A DNA stretch of 64,000 bases from Robertkochia solimangrovi (lineage in GTDB: Bacteria; Bacteroidota; Bacteroidia; Flavobacteriales; Flavobacteriaceae): assembly GCF_007279655.1 (NCBI RefSeq), contig NZ_QKWN01000001.1:186001-250000 (forward strand). The letters run 5' to 3'. The stretch's first letter is position 1, and every line of letters starts with the position of its first letter. Made by a program: the position numbers and the translations under genes. Below, in pieces: positions 25,970 through 34,918 of the stretch. Under the pieces are notes generated by a model. That model was not told where the DNA came from and searched no databases. It saw only the letters and a list, made by a program, of their open reading frames with translations.

Positions 25970-28900
25970 TTACTTATCTAAAGTTTCTGTTTGCAAATTT
26001 TCCTCAACAGGCGCACCCGTAAATCTTTCCTGTAACCATTGGAATATTACATATAATGTAGGTATGATAAATACCCCTAATATGGTTCCTATCAGCATCC
26101 CTCCGGCTGCACCCGTACCGATCGAGTTATTTCCTGATCCACCTACACCTTTTGCCAACACTAATGGCATAAGTCCGAGTATAAATGCAAAAGAGGTCAT
26201 AAGAATCGGTCTCAAACGGGCTTTTGCTCCGTGAACAGCTGAGTCTACCAGGGATTCTCCACGTCTTCGTCTCTGTATAGCGAACTCCACTATCAGAATC
26301 GCATTCTTAGCGAGAAGTCCGATGAGCATCACCAGTGCGATCTGGAAATAGATATTGTTTTCCAGTCCGAGAAACTTGGTTGAGAAATAGGCTCCAAAAA
26401 CTCCTAGTGGTAAAGACAGGATAACCGAGAACGGCAACAAATAACTCTCATATTGAGCAGCAAGCAGGAAGTAAACAAATACAATACTCAATACGAATAT
26501 CAGGATCGTCTGACTACCTGAAGCAACCTCTTCCCGGGTTAACCCTGAATAGTCGATTCCATAATTTGCATCCAGTTTTGACACTTCCTCTTCAATGATG
26601 CGAATAGCATCACCCGTACTGTATCCCGGATTTGAAGCACCGGTGATCTTCGTGGAATTAAACAGGTTGAAACGTGTTACAGACTGAGGCCCGTACACCC
26701 TGTTTAGTGTGATAAACTGAGTAATCGGCGTCATTTCACCGGTATTGGTACGTACATATAAGGCTTCCAGAGAAGTCTTATCGGCTCTGTCTTCAGGAAG
26801 TGCCTGGACATAAACACGATACTGCTTACCGAACCGGGCAAAATCAGCGGCATAAATACCCCCGATATACCCCTGCAAGGTTGCAAAAATATCACTTACC
26901 GTAACCCCTTTTTCCTTAGCCACAGGTATGTTAATATCGAGCTCATACTGAGGATATTTGGTATTGAAAGATGACTGGGCATACTGAATTTCAGGATGCT
27001 TCATCAATGACATCATAAATTCCTGATTGGTTTTATCCAGATCGGTGAACGATCCTCCTGATCTATCCAGCAGATTTACTTCAAAACCGGACGAAATACC
27101 GAATCCAGGGATACTTGGTGGTTCGAAAAATATGATGTTTGCATTCGGGATCGTCGCTGCTACACCAAATAATTTTTTGATCAAGGCTGTCGAAGAAACA
27201 GAATCTTCCTCCCTTTCTGACCAATCTTTGAGCTTGATGAATCCAAGCCCATAATTACTTCCCTGTCCGCCTAAGAGACTGAATCCATTAATCATAGACA
27301 CTCCATCTACTCCTGGTAAATTAGCTGCCCGATCATAGATTTCTTTGGTCACAACATTGGTCCTATCAAGTGAAGAACCTGCTGGAAGTTCTACATTTAC
27401 AAAGATTAATCCACGGTCTTCATTTGGAACAAAACCTGTAGGGAGTGTTTTGGTAGTCCATAAAATTCCCACCACGGCGAGTATCAATACAACACCGGTG
27501 ATCCATTTATGTTTGAGGAGGAACCCTAAAGCCTTTCCGTAACGTTCAACTGTGGCATTAAAGCCCTTATTAAATCGGTGGTAGAACTTCTGCAGGAAAT
27601 TCATATTCTGTTCGTGATGATCATCATGAGGTTTCAGGAACAGGGCACAGAGCGCCGGACTCAATGTCAAGGCATTTACCGCTGAAATAAAGATAGAAAC
27701 CATCAGAGTGATTCCGAATTGTTTATAAAAAACTCCTGTCGGCCCTTGCAGGAAAGTAACCGGAACGAATACCGCAGACATCACCAGGGTGATCGATATG
27801 ATCGCTCCGGATATTTCATGCATTGCATCAAGAGTTGCTTTTTTAGCGCTTTTAGCTCCTTCATCCAGTTTGGCATGTACTGCTTCCACCACTACGATCG
27901 CATCATCCACAACGATACCGATCGCAAGAATCAATGCGAACAGGGTTAACAGGTTCAGGGAGAATCCAAACACATTCAGGAAGAAGAATGTACCTATGAT
28001 CGATACCGGAACCGCGATCGCAGGGATCAGCGTTGAACGCACATCCTGAAGGAAGATGAACACTACGATAAATACCAGGATAAAGGCTTCGATAAGGGTA
28101 TGCAACACCTTATCTATAGATGCTTCGAGGAAGTCGTTCGTATCATAATTGATGTAAACTTCCATACCCGGAGGAAAATCTTTCTTCAATTCATCTAGAT
28201 TCAACTTAATCGATTCGATGATATCCTGAGCATTTGAACCTTTGGTCTGGTAAACCGCCATGTTAATACTCGGATATCCTTTTGTTGTAGCGGAAGTAAC
28301 ATACGAAAATGCATCCAATTCTATATCCGCAACATCGGAAAGCCGAAGGAATTTACCATTCCCCAATGCCTTAATGATGATATCACTATATTGGTTTTCG
28401 GTTTTGTAACGGCCTGGATATCTGATCACATAAGAGAATTCTTCTCCACTGTTCTGCCCCAACGAACCTGCAGCCGCCTCGAGACTCTGCTCTTTCATCG
28501 CTCCGATAACATCAGCTGGCATCAGGTTATATGCTTTTAGTTTCTCTGGCTTTAACCAGATACGCATGGCGTAATCCTTACTTGAAAATACGTTAACGTC
28601 ACCAACCCCTTTGATACGCTGTAAGGCAGGTATAACATTGATCTTCAGATAGTTTTGAACATAAGTATCACTGTAATCCTCGTTAGTTGAATATACGGAA
28701 AGGAACATCAGCGAACTGGTTTGTTGTTTCTGAGTAATCACACCAGTTTGTATTACCTCCGAAGGAAGTAAAGGGTTTGCCCGGGAAACACGGTTCTGAA
28801 CGTTTACTGCCGCAATATCCGCATCTGTATTCTGGTCGAAATACACCGTGATATCTGCAGTACCGTTATTCGTAGCGGTAGAAGTTATATAGGTCATTCC

Positions 28901-29119
28901 TTCCACCCCGTTGATCTGTTCCTCAATAGGGATGATCACACTTTCCAAGACTGTTTCCGCATTTGCTCCGGGATAGGTAGCGGTCACCTTAATGGTAGGT
29001 GGCGCAATATCCGGGTATTGCTCCACCGGAAGCACGGTTATCCCGAGTACTCCCAGAATCACTATTAAAATGGAGATCACTGTAGACAATACAGGTCTCT
29101 CAATAAATGTCTTTAACAT
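25970..29119 (-). CDS. RND multidrug efflux permease (HAE1, AcrB-like)
   Basis: Proton-driven inner-membrane pump, 1049 residues, full length. TM1 begins at residue 10 (VLSTVISILIVILG). The central helices carry GIVVDDAIVVVEAVHA near residue 405, with the paired Asp of TM4 that relay protons. Two large periplasmic loops and the C-terminal TM7-12 (ILPFSVILSLPLGVFG and ALVMLIGLLAKNAILIVEFA) complete the AcrB layout. Substrates probably include drugs and detergents, as for HAE1 relatives. It lies between the MFP and OMF genes of the same pump. Confidence 0.97.
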   Translation of the reverse strand: MLKTFIERPVLSTVISILIVILGVLGITVLPVEQYPDIAPPTIKVTATYPGANAETVLESVIIPIEEQINGVEGMTYITSTATNNGTADITVYFDQNTDADIAAVNVQNRVSRANPLLPSEVIQTGVITQKQQTSSLMFLSVYSTNEDYSDTYVQNYLKINVIPALQRIKGVGDVNVFSSKDYAMRIWLKPEKLKAYNLMPADVIGAMKEQSLEAAAGSLGQNSGEEFSYVIRYPGRYKTENQYSDIIIKALGNGKFLRLSDVADIELDAFSYVTSATTKGYPSINMAVYQTKGSNAQDIIESIKLNLDELKKDFPPGMEVYINYDTNDFLEASIDKVLHTLIEAFILVFIVVFIFLQDVRSTLIPAIAVPVSIIGTFFFLNVFGFSLNLLTLFALILAIGIVVDDAIVVVEAVHAKLDEGAKSAKKATLDAMHEISGAIISITLVMSAVFVPVTFLQGPTGVFYKQFGITLMVSIFISAVNALTLSPALCALFLKPHDDHHEQNMNFLQKFYHRFNKGFNATVERYGKALGFLLKHKWITGVVLILAVVGILWTTKTLPTGFVPNEDRGLIFVNVELPAGSSLDRTNVVTKEIYDRAANLPGVDGVSMINGFSLLGGQGSNYGLGFIKLKDWSEREEDSVSSTALIKKLFGVAATIPNANIIFFEPPSIPGFGISSGFEVNLLDRSGGSFTDLDKTNQEFMMSLMKHPEIQYAQSSFNTKYPQYELDINIPVAKEKGVTVSDIFATLQGYIGGIYAADFARFGKQYRVYVQALPEDRADKTSLEALYVRTNTGEMTPITQFITLNRVYGPQSVTRFNLFNSTKITGASNPGYSTGDAIRIIEEEVSKLDANYGIDYSGLTREEVASGSQTILIFVLSIVFVYFLLAAQYESYLLPFSVILSLPLGVFGAYFSTKFLGLENNIYFQIALVMLIGLLAKNAILIVEFAIQRRRRGESLVDSAVHGAKARLRPILMTSFAFILGLMPLVLAKGVGGSGNNSIGTGAAGGMLIGTILGVFIIPTLYVIFQWLQERFTGAPVEENLQTETLDK

Positions 29120-29137
29120 AATTTGTCGTTCTTCCGA

Positions 29138-30262
29138 TTATTTAAACAATACTGTTGCAGGTTTAATGATACTATCGAATGGTGTAGTCTGAGGAATGAT
29201 CCCCATACCATTACGTAGCTTTCCTGCACCTTCTGCCACGATGAGATCTCCCTTATTCACTCCGGAAGAAATAACATATAGATTGTTAACCACATCTTTG
29301 ATATCCAGTTTTACCGATTTAACCGTATTGCTATCGGAAACACGATAAACAAAAATATTTCCTTGTTGTTCAAATGTGGATACCTGAGGCACCACGATCG
29401 CATCTTTATAAGTCTTAGGGATCATCACTTTTCCACTATTCCCGTTGGTAAGTAATTTACGCGGGTTATCAAATACCGCTCTGAATGTAACAGTACCGGT
29501 ATTAGGATCGATCTGACCAGTTACGGTTTGAATTTTCCCTTCGACCGGATACACCGATCCATTGGCTAGCTGTAGCTTAACATCAGGAAAATTCGCTACT
29601 CTTTCCGTTAAAGTTTCACCGGGAGTATTTTGAAGGAAATCAAGATAGTCCTTTTCATTCATGGTGAAATAGGCATAAACCTGCTCAATGTCGATAACCT
29701 TTGTAAGTGCTACCTGGTCACTCGGACTCACAAGTGCACCTTCTCTAAAAGGTATACTACCAACATATCCGTTTACCGGGCTCTTTACCGTTGCATAACC
29801 AATATTAGCAGCGATACTGTTATAGTTGCTTTTAGCTTGTGCAAGATTTGCCTTTGCAGTTTCCAATTGCACATTACTGATGATGTTCTTTTCTACCAGA
29901 GGTACAAGTTTGTCAACTTCTACCTGCGCAACATTAACCCGGGCCTTGGCAGCTTCTGCATCCTGACTCAGGGTTTGAGTTTCGAGTTTGAATAAGGCTT
30001 GTCCTTTTCGCACACGTTGTCCTTCATCAACGAGGACCTTTTGAATATATCCGGAAACTTTAGCTCGCACATCGCTATTGATAACCCCTTCGATACTCAC
30101 AGGAAAAACATTATATCCTGTCAATGTCATAGGCTCGAGATTCGCCACCGGAAATGGCAGTTTCTGAGCTCCCTGGGGTGTAGCTGCACCATTCTCCTCA
30201 CCACAGCCGACAGCCAAAATGGCTACCAGAGTTAATAATATCAAATTTGATCTTAGCTTCAT
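29138..30262 (-). CDS. RND efflux periplasmic adaptor (AcrA-like membrane fusion lipoprotein)
   Basis: Adaptor that bridges the AcrB-like pump and the outer-membrane factor, 374 residues. The lipobox is AVGCGEENG. The lipoyl/barrel-sandwich half-motif, VRAKVSGYIQKVLVDEGQRVRKGQALF, starts near residue 65. A helical hairpin (about 100-165) and the second lipoyl half, ATVKSPVNGYVGSIPFREGALVSP, follow, then beta-barrel and membrane-proximal domains. It is the first structural gene after the regulator, 26 bp downstream of it. Confidence 0.96.
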   Translation of the reverse strand: MKLRSNLILLTLVAILAVGCGEENGAATPQGAQKLPFPVANLEPMTLTGYNVFPVSIEGVINSDVRAKVSGYIQKVLVDEGQRVRKGQALFKLETQTLSQDAEAAKARVNVAQVEVDKLVPLVEKNIISNVQLETAKANLAQAKSNYNSIAANIGYATVKSPVNGYVGSIPFREGALVSPSDQVALTKVIDIEQVYAYFTMNEKDYLDFLQNTPGETLTERVANFPDVKLQLANGSVYPVEGKIQTVTGQIDPNTGTVTFRAVFDNPRKLLTNGNSGKVMIPKTYKDAIVVPQVSTFEQQGNIFVYRVSDSNTVKSVKLDIKDVVNNLYVISSGVNKGDLIVAEGAGKLRNGMGIIPQTTPFDSIIKPATVLFK

Positions 30263-30288
30263 TAGTTATTCTGATTTTGATTTTGATT

Positions 30289-30801
30289 TTACGAAATAGT
30301 ATTTGATAGGGTCACTTGAAATTCTTCCACTAATTTGATCATTCCATCTAAAAAATTGAGATACCCTGTATGAATTCGGCAATCATAAGCTTTATCATCT
30401 CCATTATTGACAAGTTTGGCATTACAAGCCAATTTAAACTCCATAAGTTTAATATGGATCTCCCGTTCCTTTTGCCAATTCTCTAATAACATTTCAATTC
30501 GTTCACGGAAATGAAACGGAGTGATTCTGTAGTACCGCTTTCTTTCACCAGACTTGGTGTAATAATCGATCCTGTTAAGTTTAACCAGAAGATTTAAATT
30601 CGTGGAAATGGTACTTTTACTTGCCTGCAGCGTTTCTACCAGTTCATCGAAGGTAACGCCGTGTTCACTTTCCATGATCAGATGCGCAAGGATACGGCCA
30701 GCCATTGGAGGCAGATCATCCTTCATTTCGATGAATACGCCCAATTGCTCCACAAGATCCTTTCTTCGCTTTTCGATATGTTCTGAACTCAATTCTGACA
30801 T
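30289..30801 (-). CDS. GbsR/MarR-type transcriptional regulator of the efflux operon
   Basis: A winged-helix repressor of the GbsR branch, 170 residues from the ATG at 30801. The longest frame starts with TTG at 30822, but that codon lies inside the -7 box, so the ATG (MSELSSEH) is the real start. The wing and recognition helix lie in GVTFDELVETLQASKSTISTNL (about 55-76), followed by SGERKRYYRI. A long C-terminal helix probably dimerises. It heads the pump operon. A 13-bp-arm palindrome in its own promoter suggests that it represses itself and the pump. The inducing ligand is unknown. Confidence 0.93.
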   Translation of the reverse strand: MSELSSEHIEKRRKDLVEQLGVFIEMKDDLPPMAGRILAHLIMESEHGVTFDELVETLQASKSTISTNLNLLVKLNRIDYYTKSGERKRYYRITPFHFRERIEMLLENWQKEREIHIKLMEFKLACNAKLVNNGDDKAYDCRIHTGYLNFLDGMIKLVEEFQVTLSNTIS

Positions 30802-30819
30802 TTTGGAAAATATGAAATG

Positions 30820-30850
30820 CAAAGATACCGTTAGTTCGGTACAAACCGAA
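30820..30850 (-). promoter_or_regulatory. promoter of the GbsR-RND efflux operon
   Basis: On the minus strand TTCG (30850-30847, one mismatch to TTTG), 19 bp, then TATCTTTG (30827-30820, exact TAnnTTTG). The ATG at 30801 leaves about 13 nt of leader. Confidence 0.65.
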
Positions 30851-30857
30851 CCAACGG
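30828..30857. promoter_or_regulatory. operator-like palindrome of the efflux operon
   Basis: CCGTTAGTTCGGT, spacer ACAA, ACCGAACCAACGG: 13-bp arms with 12 of 13 matching. It starts directly next to the -7 box and covers the spacer and the -33 box. Position and symmetry fit an operator for the dimeric GbsR-type regulator; binding is inferred. Confidence 0.7.
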
Positions 30858-30958
30858 AACTATAATGTTTTGTTAAATTAATCTAGGGAGAAAAATGTGC
30901 TGAAAAATGTGCTTAACTGCTGTATATCAGCGATATAAAATTAGTTAATTTTAAGCGC

Positions 30959-32104
30959 TTATTCTTTCTCTTCAGCCAATTCTTTAATATTTAACATTTT
31001 CGACATATTCATATAATAGGTCGAAGAAGCTTTTATTCGGCGAAGTAAAACAGGTAAAACAGCTAACAGTAGCAATACAAACCCGGTAATAAATATGGTG
31101 ACAGGATTTGTAAATAACTTATCTGAACTTAAAACGAAAAGGATAAATACTACGGAAATCGGGAGTGAAAATGCAAGTATTGCAATTGCAAAATTCGTGT
31201 CGAAGGTCTTTTTTTCCATACCGAGCTTATTTTCCTCTGCATCGACCATCGCGATATGCATAAATGGCCAGAAGCTACAAGCACTGAGTGAAAAGGCGAG
31301 AATGAGAAGAATATCGCCATCAACTTCGATATTTCCTAACCAAACAAGCAATCCACCCAGGATCATGGCAAGTCCGGCTCTAAAGCTCAACAGACTAAAT
31401 ATAGTACCCATCTGATGCTTTTTAAGCTTAACTGCAAGCCCGATGTATAACAGCACCAATGGTGTCATTATATAGGATAATCGTTCGATTATGTCTTTCA
31501 GGAAAACAGGAAAGTCGTTCAGATGAATTCCAAGCATTATAAAGGCGATAGCTGCAAACATCAACAGATTAACAGGTTCTGCCAGCATTTTTTTAACGAG
31601 AGCCCAAAGTTTATCTTTACGGGATTCCTCCTTCAAAAAACCTTCACAGTTCTTTCGGAACCAACTTAAAGCTACAAGATAAAGGATCAACAGCACAAAA
31701 ATCTTATTCCCAAGATCTGCCATCGCCGCTTTAGCCAGAAAATCGTGGCCCAGAAATTCCAGGACAAATGGAAAGCATGATAAACCCGGAGCCAGGGAAG
31801 GTAGCAGCATACGAGAAGTACGTCCAACCGGAGAACTTTTATCGATACCGATAAGATCTAAAAAACGGGGAGTTACAAGAAAGAAAATAACATTTAACGC
31901 AAGCGCAAGAAGCGGTAACATTAAAAACGTCAGGTCGATCTTAACCTCGAGCAATGCGATAAATATAGTCGCTGGTAAAGCAAGATTAAGTATAATCTTT
32001 TTAAGCCCGTCTGTTTCTTCTTTACTGCTGAACTTACTTTTCAATATAACCCCGATGACCATAAAAGAAATGAACACCAGGGTTTTACTCAAAACAACAT
32101 TCAT
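30959..32104 (-). CDS. AEC-family permease (auxin efflux carrier type)
   Basis: Inner-membrane transporter with about ten helices in two inverted halves, 381 residues (LVFISFMVIGVILKSKF, then LFAAIAFIMLGIHLN for the second half). A P-x-L-A-P-G-L-S-C type stretch (LLPSLAPGLSC) is the helix-breaking crossover. Family members move malate, malonate or auxin-like anions; the substrate here is unknown. The gene starts 12 bp after the aminotransferase stop and is probably cotranscribed with it. Confidence 0.88.
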   Translation of the reverse strand: MNVVLSKTLVFISFMVIGVILKSKFSSKEETDGLKKIILNLALPATIFIALLEVKIDLTFLMLPLLALALNVIFFLVTPRFLDLIGIDKSSPVGRTSRMLLPSLAPGLSCFPFVLEFLGHDFLAKAAMADLGNKIFVLLILYLVALSWFRKNCEGFLKEESRKDKLWALVKKMLAEPVNLLMFAAIAFIMLGIHLNDFPVFLKDIIERLSYIMTPLVLLYIGLAVKLKKHQMGTIFSLLSFRAGLAMILGGLLVWLGNIEVDGDILLILAFSLSACSFWPFMHIAMVDAEENKLGMEKKTFDTNFAIAILAFSLPISVVFILFVLSSDKLFTNPVTIFITGFVLLLLAVLPVLLRRIKASSTYYMNMSKMLNIKELAEEKE

Positions 32105-32116
32105 TCAAAATAGGAT

Positions 32117-33301
32117 TTATAGTAATACCTCAGTGATGGCATTGGTAAATTTCTTCATTTCATCCATGGTCCCGATACTTACACGACACCAGTCTTTATC
32201 CCAGTAATTGAAGGCTCGAACCCCAATCCCTTTAGAAGTCATTGACTCAAGGAATTTCTTCGGCTCCATTTCAATCGGAAAAATAACAAAATTGGTTTCT
32301 GAAGGAATTGGATCAAAGCCATTCGCCTTCAGATAATCCACGGTATAATCCTTTGCTTTAGATATCTTATCTTTACAGTCTTCAAGAAACGCAGTATCTT
32401 TCATACTTGCGATCGCAGCCATAATAGAAGGTCCTGTGATCCCCATTCCTCCACGAGTGATCTCACTGATCGTCTCGATTGATTTTTCACTTCCGATCAT
32501 ATAACCGATGCGTAATCCGGCCATACCATGGATCTTTGAAAAAGTCCTCGAAACAAAAACATTTCGACCTTTAGCAACAAGTGGCGCCATGGAATCAGCG
32601 ATGCCATTTTTACTAAGTTCGATATAGGCTTCATCAACAAATACCGGAACTTTTTGAGACACTCGGTCACAAAAATCATACAATGCCTTAGCATCCGTAG
32701 CAGAACCGGTCGGGTTATTTGGATTCGTGATATATACTAATTTGGTTTCGGAATCGATCGCATCTTCCATCGCTTTCAGATCATGTTGAAAATCTGCCGT
32801 TAGACGTACAGGCCTCCATTCTCCACCCATAGCCTTTGAAACATGGATCATCGACATATAACAAGGGTCTCCGGTTACGATGTTACCACTATGCACAAAA
32901 GAAAGCATTCCAACTTTTTCGAGAAGGTCGGAAGATCCGGGCCCCATCATAATCTGCTTGGTCGTAACCCCTTCTTTCTCGGCGATCATACCCATTAAAT
33001 CATACAGCGTTCTCCAGGAATAACGGTTCCCGGTTTTCATTTCAGCCTGAAATGCCTGTAACGCTTTTGCCGAAGGCCCGTAAGGATTTTCATTTGCATT
33101 AAGTCTGCTGACAACAACATCTTTTTTGTCATCTATCAGATACTCCTTTAAGGGAGAGCCTGAAGACCATTTAAAGTTGAAGGAATGTGGAACATATTTC
33201 TGTTCTCTGGCAAAAATACCGGTAGGTACAAGACTAAGGGCTCCCAGTGAAAACGCACTATTGCGCAACCAGGCTCTTCTGCTTTGATTTTCTGGATTCA
33301 T
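32117..33301 (-). CDS. Tat-exported PLP aminotransferase (HisC-like)
   Basis: Fold-type I aminotransferase of the histidinol-phosphate/tyrosine group, 394 residues. A twin-arginine signal is visible at the N-terminus (SRRAWLRNSAFSLGALSLVPTG), so a PLP enzyme is probably folded before export to the periplasm. The PLP lysine is in SRTFSKIHGMAGLRIGY (near residue 240), NPNNPTGS is the substrate loop, and NANENPYGPS the N-terminal motif. No histidine biosynthesis gene lies nearby, so the role in the periplasm is unknown. The AEC permease gene lies 12 bp downstream, which hints at a shared substrate. Confidence 0.88.
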   Translation of the reverse strand: MNPENQSRRAWLRNSAFSLGALSLVPTGIFAREQKYVPHSFNFKWSSGSPLKEYLIDDKKDVVVSRLNANENPYGPSAKALQAFQAEMKTGNRYSWRTLYDLMGMIAEKEGVTTKQIMMGPGSSDLLEKVGMLSFVHSGNIVTGDPCYMSMIHVSKAMGGEWRPVRLTADFQHDLKAMEDAIDSETKLVYITNPNNPTGSATDAKALYDFCDRVSQKVPVFVDEAYIELSKNGIADSMAPLVAKGRNVFVSRTFSKIHGMAGLRIGYMIGSEKSIETISEITRGGMGITGPSIMAAIASMKDTAFLEDCKDKISKAKDYTVDYLKANGFDPIPSETNFVIFPIEMEPKKFLESMTSKGIGVRAFNYWDKDWCRVSIGTMDEMKKFTNAITEVLL

Positions 33302-33378
33302 CGGTTAATTGGTTTTTGATCCCTAAATTTAAGCAGAATTCAAGCTGATTACAACTGGAATATTATAATAAAACGTGC

Positions 33379-33405
33379 ATTAATTTCAGTTTTATTGAAA
33401 TTAAT
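33379..33405. repeat. 10-bp inverted repeat
   Basis: ATTAATTTCA, 7-nt spacer, TGAAATTAAT, perfect, in the 137-bp gap between the 131-aa gene and the aminotransferase gene. There is no T tract after either arm, so it is more like an operator or RNA hairpin than a terminator. Confidence 0.5.
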
Positions 33406-33438
33406 TACATCAATACTAAGAATTTTATGTTAAAAATG

Positions 33439-33834
33439 TTAAGGACGTAGGATTCCTTTCAGTCCCATAACAGGAATTTCTGTTTCATTCATCTCATCAA
33501 TTGAATCGGAATCAAATGTATAGACCGTTTCATACATCTTGTTCCCCTCAAAAAAAGTCACTAAAAACTCATTTTTAAAAGAAATAAGGGCTTCCGTCAA
33601 AAACTCGACCTTTGCATACGAATTTGGTTCCATTTTTTCGATACTACGTCGCATCACAGAGGTTTTTTGAGTATTAAACTCACCTCTCGAAACGACCAGG
33701 ATCATATCGATAGTAGCAGACCGGTTATTGATGATATACATATTCCATACATCAGCACCCAGATCCTCATTAAAACCTTTGACTGCTGCCATATATACAC
33801 TTTCAACTTCCGGTATCTCGATATCCTTTTTCAT
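33439..33834 (-). CDS. conserved-looking small protein of unknown function next to pheS
   Basis: A 131-residue soluble protein with no motif I recognise. It is acidic (starts MKKDIEIPEVESVYM) and beta-rich, with strands such as WNMYIINNR, DMILVVSRG and EFLVTFFEG, and ends EIPVMGLKGILRP. It has no signal peptide or membrane helix. Codon use resembles neighbouring genes. It starts 13 bp after the pheS stop and is probably translated from the same message. A role linked to translation is suggested only by position. Confidence 0.7.
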   Translation of the reverse strand: MKKDIEIPEVESVYMAAVKGFNEDLGADVWNMYIINNRSATIDMILVVSRGEFNTQKTSVMRRSIEKMEPNSYAKVEFLTEALISFKNEFLVTFFEGNKMYETVYTFDSDSIDEMNETEIPVMGLKGILRP

Positions 33835-33847
33835 TCAGAAGTAAATA

Positions 33848-34870
33848 CTATAAAGCAGATTTGAACTGTTTCAGGAATCTGATGTCATTCTCACTCAACA
33901 TTCTGATATCAGAAATCTGATGTAATAACAATGCTATCCTGTCGATTCCCATCCCAAAAGCAAAACCGGAATAGGTTTTTGAATCGATACCACAATTCTC
34001 AAGTACATTCGGATCAACCATACCACAACCCATTATCTCCAGCCATCCGGTTCCCTTGGTCATTCGGTAATCAGTCTCAGTTTCGAGTCCCCAATATACA
34101 TCTACCTCAGCACTTGGTTCTGTAAACGGGAAATATGATGGCCGTAATCTAATCCTGGATTTACCGAACATTTCAGTGGTAAAATACTGCAATGTCTGTT
34201 TAAGATCAGCAAATGAAACACCCTTGTCTATATACAAACCTTCCACCTGATGAAAAAAACAATGTGATCTCGCAGAGATCGCTTCATTTCTATAAACGCG
34301 GCCAGGAGAAATAGTTCTTATAGGAGGCTGGTTATTCTCCATGTATCGCACCTGCACCGAAGAAGTATGGGTTCTTAAGAGGATATCCGGATCGGTCTGT
34401 ATGAAGAAAGTATCCTGCATATCTCGTGCAGGATGATATTCCGGAAGATTAAGGGCGGTAAAATTATGCCAGTCATCCTCCATTTCAGGACCTTCTGAAA
34501 CATTGAAGCCGATACGTGAGAATATCTCAACAATTTGATTTTTTACGATAGAAATCGGATGTCTTGAGCCCAGTTCAAAAGGTGCTCCGGGCCTTGTCAG
34601 ATCACCATATTGTTTAACCTGCTCCTGTCCGTTCTCAAGGATCTCCTTAAGACTGCTTACCTTGTCCTGTGCAAGATCCTTCAATTGGTTAATGGCCTGA
34701 CCATATTCCTTTTTCTGATCGTTGGGAACATTCCTGAACTCTGCAAAGAATTCATTGATCAATCCCTTTTTTCCTAAATATTTAATTCTGAAAGCCTCTA
34801 TCTCATCTGCCTTATCAGCATTAAACTTTTCAACCTGAGATATATGTTCCTTAAGCGTATCGATCATCAT
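33848..34870 (-). CDS. pheS: phenylalanyl-tRNA synthetase alpha subunit
   Basis: Catalytic class II subunit of the tetrameric PheRS that charges tRNA-Phe. A 340-residue protein with the N-terminal coiled-coil arm (about 1-85), then class II motif 2, ISPGRVYRNEAISARSHCFFHQVEG, and motif 3, FAFGMGIDRIALL, at the C-terminus. There are two ATGs in a row (34870 and 34867). A -7 element, TAAATTTG, is at 34890-34897 on the minus strand. pheT is not in this window. Confidence 0.97.
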   Translation of the reverse strand: MMIDTLKEHISQVEKFNADKADEIEAFRIKYLGKKGLINEFFAEFRNVPNDQKKEYGQAINQLKDLAQDKVSSLKEILENGQEQVKQYGDLTRPGAPFELGSRHPISIVKNQIVEIFSRIGFNVSEGPEMEDDWHNFTALNLPEYHPARDMQDTFFIQTDPDILLRTHTSSVQVRYMENNQPPIRTISPGRVYRNEAISARSHCFFHQVEGLYIDKGVSFADLKQTLQYFTTEMFGKSRIRLRPSYFPFTEPSAEVDVYWGLETETDYRMTKGTGWLEIMGCGMVDPNVLENCGIDSKTYSGFAFGMGIDRIALLLHQISDIRMLSENDIRFLKQFKSAL

Positions 34871-34918
34871 AGTTCAAACTTTGAGTGTGCAAATTTAATC
34901 ATCTTAATTAAAATAACA

